Assembly: GCF_963576675.1 (NCBI RefSeq)
Contig: NC_088910.1
Location: 26,538,531 to 26,602,530, forward strand
Origin: Euphorbia lathyris
Lineage: Eukaryota > Streptophyta > Magnoliopsida > Malpighiales > Euphorbiaceae
Direction: 5' to 3'
DNA: 64,000 nucleotides
Positions 22,923 to 35,199 of this stretch are shown here, one piece after another. Position 1 is the first letter of the stretch; the number at the start of each line of letters is the position of its first letter. The translations under genes and the position numbers were made by a program. The notes beneath the pieces were generated by a model that searched no databases, was not told the origin of the DNA, and was given only the letters and a program-made list of their open reading frames with translations.

Positions 22923-23473
22923 GGACTAATACATCATCAGCTTCTTGAACTTGTTCATAATAATATATTGGCTTTCATGTCTCACGAGTTTCCTAAACTT
23001 GCTTATTTAGTATTACCAGCTCTCTAAACTTGTCTATAAAATTTTATTAAGTCCCTAAACTTTACAAATGTCTCACCAGCTCCCTGAACTTGCTTATTTT
23101 GTAACAACTAAATACAAAAACTTATTAAACCTAAATTCTAAAAATACATCTTCATCTATTTGTGAGGTAATTTTTTCTCTTCCCTTACATTTCAACCTAT
23201 TATAATAGTTAGTATTAGAGGATTGAGAAATAGAAACGATGAAAATCAAAAATTAGTATTATTCTTTTTGTATTTAATTGTTACAGAATAAACAAGTTTA
23301 GGGAGCTAGTAAAACACTTACAAAGTTCGGAAAACTAATAAATTTTTACGTACAAGTTTAAAGACCTGGTGATACAAAATAAGCAAGTTTAGTGAGCTGG
23401 TAAGAACTTGCAAAGTTCAAGAAGTCAATCTACTACTATGGACAAGTTCAAAAAGCTAGTGATGTATTTGGCC
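22923..23473. mobile_element. Foldback element with subterminal repeats
   Basis: Ends GGACTAATACATCATCAGCT and (complement of) AGCTAGTGATGTATTTGGCC are inverted. Arms carry several CTCCCTAAACTTGCTTATTT-like units and their complements. Flanks ATTATTAAA and TTGTTAAAA are similar but not identical. Probably a Mutator-type MITE. Confidence 0.65.
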
Positions 23474-23520
23474 TTGTTAAAACATGACGCTGACATAGTG
23501 TCATATTTATATAGGATAAG

Positions 23521-23765
23521 ATACCAAAATAAGCCTAAAGTTTTTGGAGAAGTACAAATTTAGACTCAACGTTCTAAAGATCACTAATATAAGCTTAACG
23601 TTTACAATATAATATCAATTTAGGCTTAAAGTTTACAATATAACATCAATTTAGACCTCACGTACAAAATAGCACCAATATAGACTTAACGTTTACAAAA
23701 TAATATAAATTTAAGCTAAATGTTTACAAAATATATCCAATTTAAGCTAAACATCACAATTAAAT
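23521..23765. repeat. Minisatellite of ~33-36 bp units
   Basis: At least six variants of AATTTAGGCTTAACGTTTACAAAATA-like units in tandem. A shorter run of the same unit lies at 21190-21300, so the unit belongs to a dispersed repeat family. Confidence 0.65.
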
Positions 23766-23865
23766 TAACCATATTACATTCTTTTCCTATTAACTTTATA
23801 TGTTATCTTTTTATTTAGTTATATTTTCTTATTTATTATAATACAATTAATTAGTATTCTTATCC

Positions 23866-24023
23866 GGTATTCGCTATGGTTACTTTGTTTTTTACAAAGT
23901 ACCGTTACTTGGTGTGGTTTTCACCATTGGATGATGGATTAATTTTTTGCTCCATCATCCAATGGTGAAAACCACACCAAATAACAGTACTTTGTAAAAA
24001 ACAAAGTAACCATAACGGACACC
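23866..24023. mobile_element. Near-perfect palindromic MITE, 9-bp duplication
   Basis: 158 bp with two arms of about 70 bp (GGTATTCGCTATGG... to ...CCATAACGGACACC) around a ~12-bp spacer near 23945. An exact TTCTTATCC duplication lies at 23857-23865 and 24024-24032. The folded form would be a very long stem. Confidence 0.88.
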
Positions 24024-24032
24024 TTCTTATCC

Positions 24033-24599
24033 ATTAAAACTTTATATTTATTTTTCATCGACCATTTCATGACTCCTAAATTTCATGGCTCATCTAATAT
24101 ATTCAAACTAAAAATAATTGAATATACATAATATTTTGAACACTAACAAGAATATAATATGATTAATTTAATTAGACATATTTCGATACCTTATCCCTAT
24201 TTATATCATAGACCATTTGAGTGAACATTACAGCATTGAGATTATGTTGAAATTTGCTCAATATTAATAGTCATAACACTTAATTTAATAAAAACAAATA
24301 ATATGATACCTAGTCATATGATTATTTATTAACCTCGTCGTCAATTTCACTTCATTTTAAAATTCAAAAGAAACAAAATGCATGAATCAAAAATAATACT
24401 GTAATATGTTGATGTCATAAAAAATCTCCATTCAAAGCGACCCTTACCCTTACCGGAAGTACCCTGCATCAAGCTATGGTTCGAGAATGAAGAGGGAGCA
24501 CAAGATACAAGTTTTATGTACCGGTTTGAAGTTGAAAACCAATAACAAAACCAACAAGTTCTTACGGAGAAATTGAACACAAAAACTACATGCTAAAAC
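24033..24599. other. Intergenic DNA downstream of the RS gene
   Basis: AT-rich. The last ~200 bp may include the distal 3' untranslated region of the RS gene; no clear poly(A) signal was fixed. Confidence 0.4.
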
Positions 24600-24754
24600 T
24601 GACTACTCCTACATTACAAAATGAAGGCCATAAGTTTTCAATTGTTTTAAGAGTATTTTATCATGTCAAAGGCCAAAACTTAATGAGATGCCAAACCAAG
24701 TTCGGCCAGAATTTCGATACAAAGGCTGCTGCTTTCCAAACTATCAAGTCTGCC

Positions 24755-27658
24755 TCACTCATCAGCTGCAGGTGAACGACTGCATAAAACCCACATTAGC
24801 ATGCCAGGAGGTATAAACTAAAAGATTTCAACAAAATAAATGAAAAACAAGGAGATTTGAAAGGCAAGAACCTGTTGAATCTATCATTCACAGGGCTTTC
24901 AGCTGCACCATCAATCGGGCTGTCCCTCTCCTCAGGAATGGAATTTGGACTGATTCGCCGACCATTTTCAGGGCTCAACCCCTCCCTTTCATACGGACTA
25001 CGGCTGGAACCACGTCCATTGTCAGTGTTGGTCCTCTCTCTCGCATATGGACTACGGGTACTTTCACGAACTTTGTCTGGGCTTCTTCGCTCCCTTTGGT
25101 AAGGGCTGGCACTCTGGTCACGTCCATTGTCAGGAGTGACTCTTTCTCTGCGAAACGGGCTACGGCTGGGACCACGTCCATGGTCACTACCAGCCCTCTC
25201 TCTCCTATAAGGGCTACGGCTGGTGCCTCTACCATAGTCTGGGCTGCCCCTCTCTTTCTTGTATGGACTTGGGCTGCGACGACGACCATAGTCTGGGCTA
25301 GCTCTCTCTCTCCTGTAAGGTCCAGGGCTAGGGCCACGGCCATAATCAGGGCTTCCTCTTTCTCTTCGGTATGGGCTTGGAGACCTCCTCCTATCATGGC
25401 TTCGCCTGTCAGGTGACCTATCTCGACCTCTATCAGGGCTGTACCCGTTCCTCTTTTCATCATCATCTCGAACAGCATATTCCACTGAAATAACTCTATC
25501 CACCAACTTGCTGCAAAATGCGTGAAAATGTTGGAACCCAAATCATTACCAGCGTACATAACTAAAACTTTGATTCATCACCCTCAAGATCAAGCAAATA
25601 AAACACTATTCACACCTTCAAAAAATGAGGGAGAAAACCATTGTAGGAAAGAAACAAGGAGGTAGGGATGTTCCAGGATGGGAAAATTAACCTCATATTT
25701 GTAGCTTCCAATGCCTTTGTGGCGTCCTCTTGCGTTTCATACTGAACAAATGCAAAATTCCTTCTAATCCTCACGCTCACAATTCTGCCATATGGCTCAA
25801 AGTGCCTCTCCAAATCCTTTGTCCTAGTATGATGTGGATCAAAGTTAATGACAAACAAAGTCTTCGACGGTCTAGTACTGCCTGAAGATCTTCTTGAACT
25901 ACTACCAGGCCGTCTAATTCCCCGTTCTTGCTACAATATGACCAAACCAAAAACCACAATAAAAGTTAGATCCATAACTTAGACAATTAAACAATGTAAC
26001 ACATTATATACACTAAAAAATATGTCTTACTTTTGTCCATTCAACACGAAGCCTGCGACCCTTGCGGCCAAATTCTATTCTGTCAAGTCCTCGAATAGCA
26101 TCCTCTGCATCTCTCTCATCTTCCATGTATATAAATGCAAATCCTATATACAAGAACAAGTAAGGACCCAGGCACAATTAATTATAACTATGCATGCTTT
26201 AAAACAAAAATAGACAGATGAATATCATGTGGAAGGATTCTCAATATGAGAGCAATTTTCACCTTCAGCAGCACATAAACCTACTAACATCGACCCTTTG
26301 AATAAAACTTTTGGCAACCTTCCTAAAATCTGTAAACTAAGTGACCAGTAAAAGTAGCAACAGACCTTGTATGATGAACTAAATGATGTCAAGGAACTAG
26401 CATCCAAAAGAGGATGGTGTCTCATGGTATGTCAATGAAAATAGAGTGTCTTCTCCATCTATTCTGCAGCCCCTGCCGTGAGGTCGGCAATGTTTCTATC
26501 TGAAAACATGTCTGAAATTGAAGGCTGGGGAAATGCATGTGGAATGAAAGGCAATTGTGACTCAGGAAAATTGGCAAAGTTCTGCCATAGCGTATCAGAG
26601 TGACTCTTCTTGATAGCAAGAAGAGGAAGCTCGTCACAGGCAGGAAACAGAATTCTGATGAGCCCATCCATTAGCCAGGAATGAGTATGGATTTCCCATG
26701 ATTATCCTGCGTCAAAGAAAATGTTGAGTATGGGGGTTTTATGCTTCAAAAAACATACTTTCTTTTTTCTTTAAAATATCCTTAACCCCCACTAGAACTC
26801 AACAACGGAAGTTACTGCCTTGTTGTAGCAATTTTGAGTTATGTGATCTTGAACAGCCATAGCAAGAGGAAGCTGGCACTTTTAGGTACGGAAATCTGAA
26901 GCTTGACTTGATGGAGGACTTGGAGGCTTTGAAGAACGTTTATACATAATGTTATTAAGAGAAATACTCAGAAAGCAGTATAGCGTACTATTAATACTAT
27001 AAATATTTTACTATTAATCGGTCTTTGTCAGAATTATACAAGTAAATTATTTTAATACTGTAGAACATCAAGAGCCACAATAAGTCTGACCCTCTCGTAT
27101 GATGACATGAACTGGAATTGCAAAGCTGTCGGAATGTAGCCATCTGCCTCCGGAACAATAACTTCTATTGCTCTTCTGTAATATTTTGCTATACATGGAT
27201 CCAACTTTACCATTTGTGAACGTGTACCGGCAATGTTATTCTCCTTTCAAGTGAAGCCAATACGAGTGGCATATCATAGTAGCCACCAAGAGGTATGCTT
27301 TTAACAATTATAAAAATGAACTCAGTGTTTCAAATTCAACCTCAGAAGAAAAATTATAAAACAAATCGTATCCCAATAACTCGTTTTGCATTATACATAT
27401 AATTCACTGACGTCAATCTACTCACAAAAGATTAATTTTCATATCTTAGCAGTTTCAGTTCCAAAATCAAAAGTGAAATTAACAGAATAAAGCCCGTCTG
27501 GATCATAATAATAATAATAATAACAAATCATGGATTAACAAAGACAACTAACCAGATTTCATATCCACTCTTTCAACTCTACCATAACGTCTGAAAAGTC
27601 GTTCGAGTTCAGACTGCCGGGCATCATACTCAAAGTTCCCACAGAAAATAGGCCTCAT
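24755..27658 (-). CDS. RS41: SR splicing factor, RS40/RS41-like
   Basis: Nuclear pre-mRNA splicing factor of the plant RS subfamily. I join five coding exons: 27658-27553, 26143-26031, 25930-25692, 25510-24872 and 24779-24755. All junctions are GT..AG and keep frame, giving 373 residues. RRM1 is residues 1-73 (MRPIFCGNF with RNP2; GFAFIYME with RNP1). RRM2 is about 96-167 ([15 protein letters not shown]). The rest is an RS/SP-rich tail with about nine variants of [15 protein letters not shown], ending in SRSPAADE, like the family's SRSPPAEE-type end. Arabidopsis RS40/RS41 are about 350-357 residues with the same order of parts. RS31 is shorter, so RS40/41 is the better match; the exact ortholog is not decided. 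The start is the first ATG of the exon and gives the canonical family N-terminus. The tail exon is long enough to produce misleading frames on the opposite strand. Confidence 0.93.
26144..27552 (-). other. Long first coding intron of the RS gene
   Basis: A 1409-bp intron interrupts the RRM1 codons (donor GTTAGT at 27552, acceptor TATATAG at 26144). Segments 26225-26700 and 27060-27300 are less AT-rich than normal plant intron DNA. Family knowledge: plant RS genes use a long intron with alternative, stop-containing exons to regulate their own mRNA. That such exons exist here is inference. Confidence 0.6.
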
Positions 27659-28320
27659 GCTGCCTGGAAGATAAAATGTAGATTCAAATAAACTAACCGA
27701 TATGTTTTGATCTTTAAAGCTTATCAGAATAATTAAATTGCATTAAATAGACTGCATAAATATATTGCGCTAAACCAGATGATAAAATGAAGACAATTTA
27801 CAGTTACAAATCAGCTGAACATCCAAAATGTTTTATCATTTTTTTCTTTCCTCGCCAGAATTCTAGATGCTGTTCTTTTAACAATCAGTGATTAGGTCTT
27901 CGCATACAGAAAAGTATAATTCCATAACATTGAATGAACATAGAAAAATAAAAAGCATACCCTAAAAATGGCCCCTAACCCAATCAACTACACAGCAGAA
28001 AACACAATAAGTCGGAAATAAAATTGAAACCCGGAGAACAGATCTATGAAAACAAAAGTCAGATCTACTACATGCGATAGAGAAATGGGCAATAAGCAAA
28101 AATTTCGGCTAGAAACTGAGAAAGCACGGAACAACAATCTTTCGTGTGTTTTCTTCGAAACATTTTAGAATCGAACAGAAAAAGAAAATGGATAGCAAGT
28201 TCAACATAGATTGATGAGCTGATTTACCTCTTGAAGCAAAGATTTGAGGACCTGCGATCAACGAACTCAGAAACCCTAGCAACAGAGTCAAAGTTCGAAA
28301 AGGCTATTGAGATATTTTTT
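27659..28320 (-). other. 5' leader and leader intron of the RS gene
   Basis: A non-coding first exon is inferred at about 28315-28228, ending CAAGAG before GTAAAT. The leader intron runs 28227-27664 with acceptor TTCCAG, and five bases (27663-27659) then precede the ATG. The transcription start is not precisely known. The frame at 28109-28291 overlaps this leader and is not a gene. Confidence 0.6.
28272..28279 (+). promoter_or_regulatory. Telo-box in the RS gene leader
   Basis: AAACCCTA on the + strand (TAGGGTTT in the transcript), in the inferred leader exon. Telo-boxes are frequent near the start of plant genes for translation and RNA processing. The role here is inferred. Confidence 0.5.
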
Positions 28321-28329
28321 CTCCCTGCA

Positions 28330-29290
28330 ACCCAAATGGCCAGAATACTAAATAGAAGATAATGACATCCTTCTCCCACAAGAGTCCCTTAGAGTTTCTT
28401 TAATTTACAGATTCACCCTTCTAAAAAAGTTGTACTATTTTTTTATTTTTATATTGTTAATAAAAAAAATAACAGTTGGTTTGGGTGATTTTCAAATAGT
28501 TTCCTATTTCAACATAAGACAAATAGGTACCTTTTGTTTACAACCGTAATTAATAATTACAGGTAAAAATTGGACAACAACGTGGTTAGTTTGGGTTAAT
28601 GATCAAGGATAGTTGTGTCTTTTATTTTTTTATTCCCTCGTAACATTATTGTGAACACGGATTTGTTTGATTTTGATGATGAGCTAATTGCACATTACCG
28701 ATGTATTATTTGGATGAGTTGAATCTCGAGTTCTCAACAATTGTTTGTAATTGGAAACAACTCTAGATATCTTTTTCGGTCTCGCTTTAATTTAATTTAA
28801 CTTATTTAAAAAACACTTCACTTCATCTTACTTTGTATTATTTTTATGGATTTTTTTTATATTTTTACGATTTATTCCGAACTTTGTGGTTCTCTTTCGA
28901 GTTTATGGTTCTGATCTTCAGAAAACCGTCGTTGAGCTCCATATAGAAAAACCCGACTCTTTTTTGTCGCCTTTATCATGGGTTGACAAATCCATATGCA
29001 TGTCAAGATTGATTATAATTGCATTGTACCTATTTTTGACCTAAGAGACATTCTACTCTATCCACAACGATCTGGCCCACTTTTATCATATCCTCATGAC
29101 ATGTTGTAAAATTGAGTGTGTTATGTCAAAAAACCGTTATTCTCATACTTTTTTTTACTAAAGAGAGTCGTCCCGACTTTATTGATACAAGACAGAGATG
29201 CATATTTGTGTTCAAATATAATACAAAGTCGTCCAGCTCTATTTGAATAAAAATGACACTTTGTCATTTCTCGCCCAATTTGCCTATAAA
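28330..29290. other. Intergenic DNA upstream of the RS gene
   Basis: Probably contains the promoter in its first few hundred bases. No TATA box could be assigned with confidence. No other gene. Confidence 0.5.
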
Positions 29291-29325
29291 ACTAGAGTAA
29301 ATACACGTGCAATGCACGGGCTTGT
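29291..29325 (-). mobile_element. Helitron 3' terminus
   Basis: On the - strand the sequence reads GCCCGTGCATTGCACG, a short hairpin, then about ten bases and CTAG, followed by T. This is the standard Helitron 3' end. No matching 5' end was found to the right, so the element's length is unknown. Confidence 0.5.
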
Positions 29326-29330
29326 ATCGA

Positions 29331-30195
29331 GGTGCGTTTTTCTAATTATAAACTCCTGGATTTATCAATTTATAATTTAAAATAAATCATAGATTAATAT
29401 ATTATAAATTCCATTTTCTTAAGTGAATGTGGGTATGGTTTTTTTATTCAGCTTCAAAAGTAAAATACTAACAAAAAAAATATTAAGTGATGAAATATCA
29501 AATATGAACTACTTCCACATAACAAAGAAGCATTATATTATTGCTGCAAATTTTGGCAAACCAAAGGAAAAATTATTGCTTTTGTTTTCTTTGAGATGCA
29601 AATGAAATGAGTTAAATACTTAGATGAGTTTTTTTATAATGAATATATGTTAGTGGATATGAAAGTGAAATTAATAGAAGAGATCAATGAGAAATTATGG
29701 CTTTCTAAACAGAGATCGTCATTTGTTCAATACATGGTATTTGAAAAAACACAATGTTTGTCACAAATTTGCATAAAAATAAACATAGCACTTTAACAAC
29801 TAATTTTGAATGTTTAACTATCCATATAACTATATTGCTTATAAATAACAGTTTTCGTTTCCATTTTTATGGAACATAAACAGAACATACACACCAGCAT
29901 TTATCCTATTGTTTCAATATTTTTACATCATGAATAACAATATAATGATTGAATACAAACATAGTCAAATAAAAAACTAAAATGGTTCTAATAAAATAAA
30001 TAGATGAAGCGAATGATAAAGCCAAATAAAATCAACAAACCTTTAATGATATTTTTCCCGGGGGAGAGCAAAAATAAAAAAGTTCAATAAGATTTATTAA
30101 GGAACATATAATATTTAGTCAATTAGTTGTTATACAAGAAACTTGAGTTACCAGATGTGAAATAGAATTTGGTAGTTGGAGGTTCCTCCCAAAGT

Positions 30196-30231
<36 letters not shown>

Positions 30232-31954
30232 AGTTGATAATATTAGCTACCTAAAATTGAAGCTAAAATTGAGGCAAGGAGAATTTAGAAATTGCGGTAA
30301 TGGTGTGCTGGTGCCTATGGAACACTTGCAATTATCAGGTCTGGCATAATTCTTGATCTCCTGTTCCGGTCTTCGTCAACAGCACTGCTGAATTTTTGTC
30401 TAACTGGAAACATGTCGTACTGCTGTCGTCTAGTCTACTCCCCCTATTGGAAGATGAAAAGTCCATAGTTGAGTTAAAATTATGCATTGAAAAAAATTAT
30501 AACAACCAAAAATGGCGACATCAACTCATGTTCTCATTAAACAAAAAGGGCTAATGAAACTTTTACATTGGAAAAAAAACAATATAATTCGCTTAATTGC
30601 ATAATCAAATGAGAGTTAACTTTCTAAAAAAATGCATGACCGTAATGAACACGAGTAATAAGAATAGCAAAACATACTCTGAAACTAACATATCACAAAG
30701 ATTCATGCTCATACTGCAACACCTACTATGGATAGAGTTAGACTTAAATCAGAAGTGTGAAAACCTATAGGACTCAACCTGAAATCTAAAACCTTGCATT
30801 TTCGAAGCATTTTACTGTTATTCCATTAAATTCATTAAACTACATTTATTATCACGTAAAACATACCCAGTAGAGGAAAATTTATTCTAATTTTTAAATT
30901 TAGGGACAGAAATACTCAATATCAGTTAAGAAAAAACTGGAATACCTTTGTGCTCTCTTGGTGTCCTAAATATTTTAACCTTACAAAGTAGAATATAGTA
31001 AAATTGTAAAGTAAAATGGAATTTCAAATTAGAGGCTTTAAAGCATACCTTTGTGATCTCTTAATACTTGAGCAAATTTTATAACATAAAAGTCTCGCGG
31101 GCTTTCAAAGGAATAATGCATTTCAACCATATTTGTGCTCAGTGTTGTCCAAAAATTGGAACCAAGTGTTATTCTCTTAGGTTAGTGCATTACATTATTG
31201 AACCTTCTATATGTTTAGATATCACAGTAAGAGAAGATAATATTTAACAATGTAATCATATTTTTTTCAGCATAAAAGCCTTCCATGACAATGTCTATAA
31301 GGATAATTTACCTTCAAAATTATCTGAAAAAGCTAAGGAAAACCAGAAAAAAACAATCATACTTGGAAAACAAAATCAAAGCTTGATGAGTGCAAGTGAA
31401 TTAAAAATTAAAAAAGAAAAAGAGAAATAAATCTACTTGTAAGATTGTTGCTTACTACAACCGCAGGCGAAGAGCCTCAATTACCTCCGGAACAAACCCA
31501 AATAAAACACAGTTACAAATAAACTCAAAGTTCAAAGTGGTAAGTGAAAAACTATTGTTTATAAGGGGTTTAGGAATCTAGCCTTTTTAAGAGAAAGGAA
31601 TCAAAACGTATAGTACCATCCCAAACATCCCATCTCGCCTACAATTAAAACCAAAACACGAGATGTCTAATGGAAGCAGCAATTCAAACTCCAAAAGAAG
31701 TAATTCACAGATGGGAGAGATGCTGCTGATATTATAACAACAACAGAAATTGGGTTGAAGAAGATTGATGAAAATGAGACAGAAAATAGGTAACAACCGC
31801 GATTTAAGAGGAATCAGATAGTCTGAAGCAGTTATAGAAGAAGGCACGATAACAAACATTAGAAAGCAACCGTTCATCAATACGTGTAAAAAAATTAAAA
31901 ACCGTAAATAGGATTGTAGAAGAACTTGTTAAGAAACTCAGAACACGAAACCTT
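29331..31954. other. Unassigned DNA with a 32-T run
   Basis: No coding region is supported. A run of 32 T (30198-30229) followed by TGCAGTTGATAA would be the A tail of something retroposed on the - strand; the 150 bp to its right are less AT-rich. Short gene-like tracts near 30330-30440 and 31580-31860 have no recognisable domain. It may be filler of the Helitron ending at 29291. Confidence 0.35.
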
Positions 31955-33283
31955 TGTTGGTCCCGTGTAACGTGACAAAGTTAGCTCCAAGGGGGGGTTA
32001 GGAACTATTTAAAAAATTTCACGTAAGGCTGACTTATATTTTAAACTAAGACTTTTATTAAGTCTTTTAGCACAGCAATACTGAGTAAGGTTAGAGGCAG
32101 GCTTAGTCAACTGCTGACTAAAACTGTTTCTACCGTGAGCCAGGAGATAGCACTTAAGTCTATTCATGAACTCAACTCTCAGATCACTCAACTCAGCGTA
32201 TGTTATTTAGTGTTTTACTAGGCAGTACACAGCAAGCAATATATAAAGGAGTAAAGGGTTAGAAATATGTTACTCAGTAGACTTATCCTGGTTCGGCCTC
32301 CTTGCCTACGTCTAGTCCCCGGAATCCTTCCGAGCTTTTTAAATCCTCTACTGAGCTCTTTAAAGGTAGAGCACAAATCGTTTACAAATAGCTACTAAGT
32401 ATACAAGAGTACCTTCCTCTATTCTTCTACTCAATACTATAACTACTGCTGAGTGCTATAACCGAGCAACTCAGCTTCTCCTTTCTATTCTCTAGAAATT
32501 ATAAAGTGTTTGTTCTAACAAAAGCTAAGAACACTTTAGATGAATGAATCACTCTAGACTTTTACACAAAAATAGGAATTGGTGTAAGAATTTGCTTTGC
32601 TTTTCAAGACAAAACTTCGAATTGGTATTTGGTCAGTGTTTCGACTTGATGAAGATCTGCATCGAATGAAGCATTTGAGAGGCCTATTTATAGTGACATC
32701 TGAGGCACTGGTCATTTCGAATTTCGAAATAATCGTTAGAGGGAAATGGCTTCCTGTCGCTTTCACTCAGTCAGTGCTCAACGTCTTCGGCCAATTAGAA
32801 TGATGTATCTTCTGTCTTCGTCAGGGATCAGTTGCTTTTCCTCAGGCTGGTTAGAGTGTCTCCACATTTTAGGAAAAGTCTTCCAGACAGCTTTTTGCTT
32901 CGTCTGAACATTTCCTTAAGTGGAAATACTTTGTCTCCAAGTTGTACAGGCCAGCTGCTGACCTGACTTCTTTGTCGCTTGACTCAGCAGCTTCGTCTTG
33001 AAGCAATTGAGAAGGCTTCTCCCTGCTGGACTCCGCTTTGTTCTGCTTGGGCCGTGTGGCTTTCAATAGTTGACTTGGGCTTGACTTTCTCTTGTGGGCT
33101 TTTGGGCCTTAAACTTTTAATGTCTTGATTCTTATAAATCAATTAACTCAACATTGAACAAACACATTAGTATTAATAAGTCAAAGCATTTAAATTTAAT
33201 GTGTTGGAATATTTTATCATGGGAATTAACTATACTTTAAATAATTTTGTCAAATCAAAATCATATGGAAAGGTGTTTCAACA
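31955..33283 (+). mobile_element. Solo LTR, copia (SIRE-like)
   Basis: 1329 bp from TGTTGGTCCCGTG to GGTGTTTCAACA. Flanks ACCTT (31950-31954) and ACCTC (33284-33288) match at 4 of 5 bases. The GGGGGGGTTAGGAACT block near the start, a TTATCCTGGTTCGGCCTCC block and the TTTGTCAAATCAAAATCATATG-like end are typical of long copia LTRs of the SIRE/Maximus kind (family placement from memory, not searched). Short frames inside it are not genes. Confidence 0.75.
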
Positions 33284-34284
33284 ACCTCAACAAATACATT
33301 TTAAACTTGCCACGTGTAATATTTTTCTACAGATTTAGTATAGTTATAGATAGATGGGATGATTTCTTACGTTTCTATCGGAGTTTTTTTTAGGATTTTA
33401 GATAAAGACTTTGGAATTGTTTATTTGAAGTTTTGATAAAAAAAAATATAATTGTTTATTTGAAGTTTTGATAAAAAAAAAATATAAATTATAATGAAAA
33501 GTAGAGCTTTTTAACTAAAAAAAAAAGTTGATATCATTTTAAAATTCAACTTTTTTTTGTTTGTTTGTTTGCTTAGTTTAAGTGATTAATTAATCAATAA
33601 CTAACAACTTACTACTAAATTTGGTGTTCTGAAAATCATTCGGAGCTAGATCTGAGCAAGAATAATGGTCTTAACGGGTCAAAAGATAACACGTTAGAGG
33701 CACATTTCAAGGATAATTTCTAAAAAAACAAAAAAAAAAAACAAATGGTATGGTTGATGATTGTCGAATCCATCAAATTAAATTCTCAACTCGGATTGTT
33801 ACAATTAATTGCAAACAGGGCAAGTAGAGGCCGAATACAAAGAATTAATACTTATTCAATTCTTGACTAATAATCAGAGTGAATGCAAAAATAATTTAAA
33901 GGGAGGTTGGTTTTGGTTTAATTCAATAATGAATAATTAAATAAATAATAAAACTTGGAAATCAACTGGTATGAATAAATTTTAAAATACTTCCAAATAA
34001 AGGTTTCTCAGGCAGAGGGTTATTATTGATCAGAGACAGGACAATTCTTCTAAACACACACTGGATTAGCAGCTAACTTAGCTTTCTTCCTTATAAATAA
34101 AATAACTAAGGAAGGTTATAATTATTCCCTAATCAACAAATAATTTCACCTAAGCAGATAAAATTCAACCAGCTGACAGCTTTACAAAAGAGAAGAAACT
34201 AATCTTGAACAATCAACACTTAGCGATGTTGATTGAGGAAACCAAATTATAATACACATATTCTAATTATATATATATATATTA
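33284..34284. other. Intergenic DNA
   Basis: AT-rich. It contains a small 35-bp tandem duplication at 33415-33488 (AATTGTTTATTTGAAG followed by TTTTGATAAA). No gene. Confidence 0.5.
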
Positions 34285-34564
34285 TTGACTTTGTCAAATT
34301 TGGCCGATAACGACCTTAAAATGAAAATTTTTAAGTATTATAGTTGTTTAATATCATATTTAAGATGGAACCAAATTTTTTATTTTTCAAAATCATCATT
34401 TTTTTAATTTTCTCTCTCTAAACATTAACTTTCTCTCTCATAGTAACAACACCTAAATAACCTCAAACCTTAAAAATTTGAAGAATTAAAGTTGCGTAAA
34501 ATATCATTTAATTCTTGAAATTTTTTATTTTGAGGTCATTATCGGCCAAATTTAGCAAAGTCAA
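34285..34564. mobile_element. Foldback MITE, TTGACTTTG ends
   Basis: Left TTGACTTTGTCAAATTTGG and right complement TTGACTTTGCTAAATTTGG are inverted, each followed by CCGATAA(C/T)GACCT. About 280 bp. No certain target duplication. Confidence 0.65.
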
Positions 34565-34946
34565 CAAAAAATGAAATTTTGCAAACTACGAGGTTCGGTT
34601 TATAACAAAAAGAAAACCTAAAGGTATCGATCTGTAAAAACATGAAACTACATGACATTTATTTAAAATTAACCATATATATATATATATAGGAGAAGGC
34701 TTTTGTGAGAACCATTTTTTAGGTGAGGACACTTTGTTATGTGAGAACACTCAAAACTACGCCGTTTTGAGTATAAAAATTAAATAAAACATGGAATATT
34801 GCTAGTGGGATTTGAACCCATGCACTTCCTAAAGTCAACAAAAAATGAAATTTTGCAAACTACGAGGTTCGGTTTATAACAAAAAGAAAACCTAAAGGTA
34901 TCGATCTGTAAAAACATGAAACTACATGACATTTATTTAAAATTAA

Positions 34947-34997
<51 letters not shown>

Positions 34998-35131
34998 AGA
35001 AGACTTTTGTGAGAACCATTTTTTAGGTGAGGACACTTTGTTATGTGAGAACACTCAAAACTACGCCGTTTTGAGTATAAAAATTAAATAAAACATGGAA
35101 TGTTGCTAGTGGGATTTGAACACATGCACTT
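34557..35131. repeat. Recent tandem duplication with TA expansion
   Basis: The 274-bp unit starting AAAGTCAACAAAAAATG at 34557 repeats at 34831. The copies are almost identical except for the (AT)n tract, which is much longer in the second copy (about 34948-34995). The unit begins at the right end of the foldback MITE and stops inside the SINE head. Confidence 0.9.
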
Positions 35132-35172
35132 CCACCCACACTCCATATTGGATACCACTAAGCCAATTAATT
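34996..35172 (-). repeat. tRNA-derived SINE candidate
   Basis: On the - strand, TGGCTTAGTGG (35165-35155) fits the RNA polymerase III A box. About 34 bp on, TTCAAATCC (35120-35112) fits the B box; the other tandem copy keeps the better GGTTCAAATCC (34818-34808). The body runs through AAAACGGCGTAGTTTTGAG towards the (AT)n tract. Spacing and box sequences support a tRNA-derived SINE. The first tandem copy lacks the A box because the duplication breaks there. Confidence 0.55.
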
Positions 35173-35199
35173 TTCTTATACATTATGTCGCGTGCTGCT

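Noticed and set aside
24857..25559. Long open frames on + strand (24857-25416) and another - frame (24975-25559)
   Set aside because: They overlap the Ser/Arg-repeat exon of the RS gene. The repetitive codons keep other frames open; low-complexity translations with no family.
31587..31880. 97-residue Leu/Ile/Cys-rich frame on the - strand
   Set aside because: Hydrophobic but with no signal-peptide-like start, no homolog I recognise and no nearby coding context.
34860..35054. Frame with an Ile-Tyr repeat
   Set aside because: Translation of the (AT)n microsatellite.
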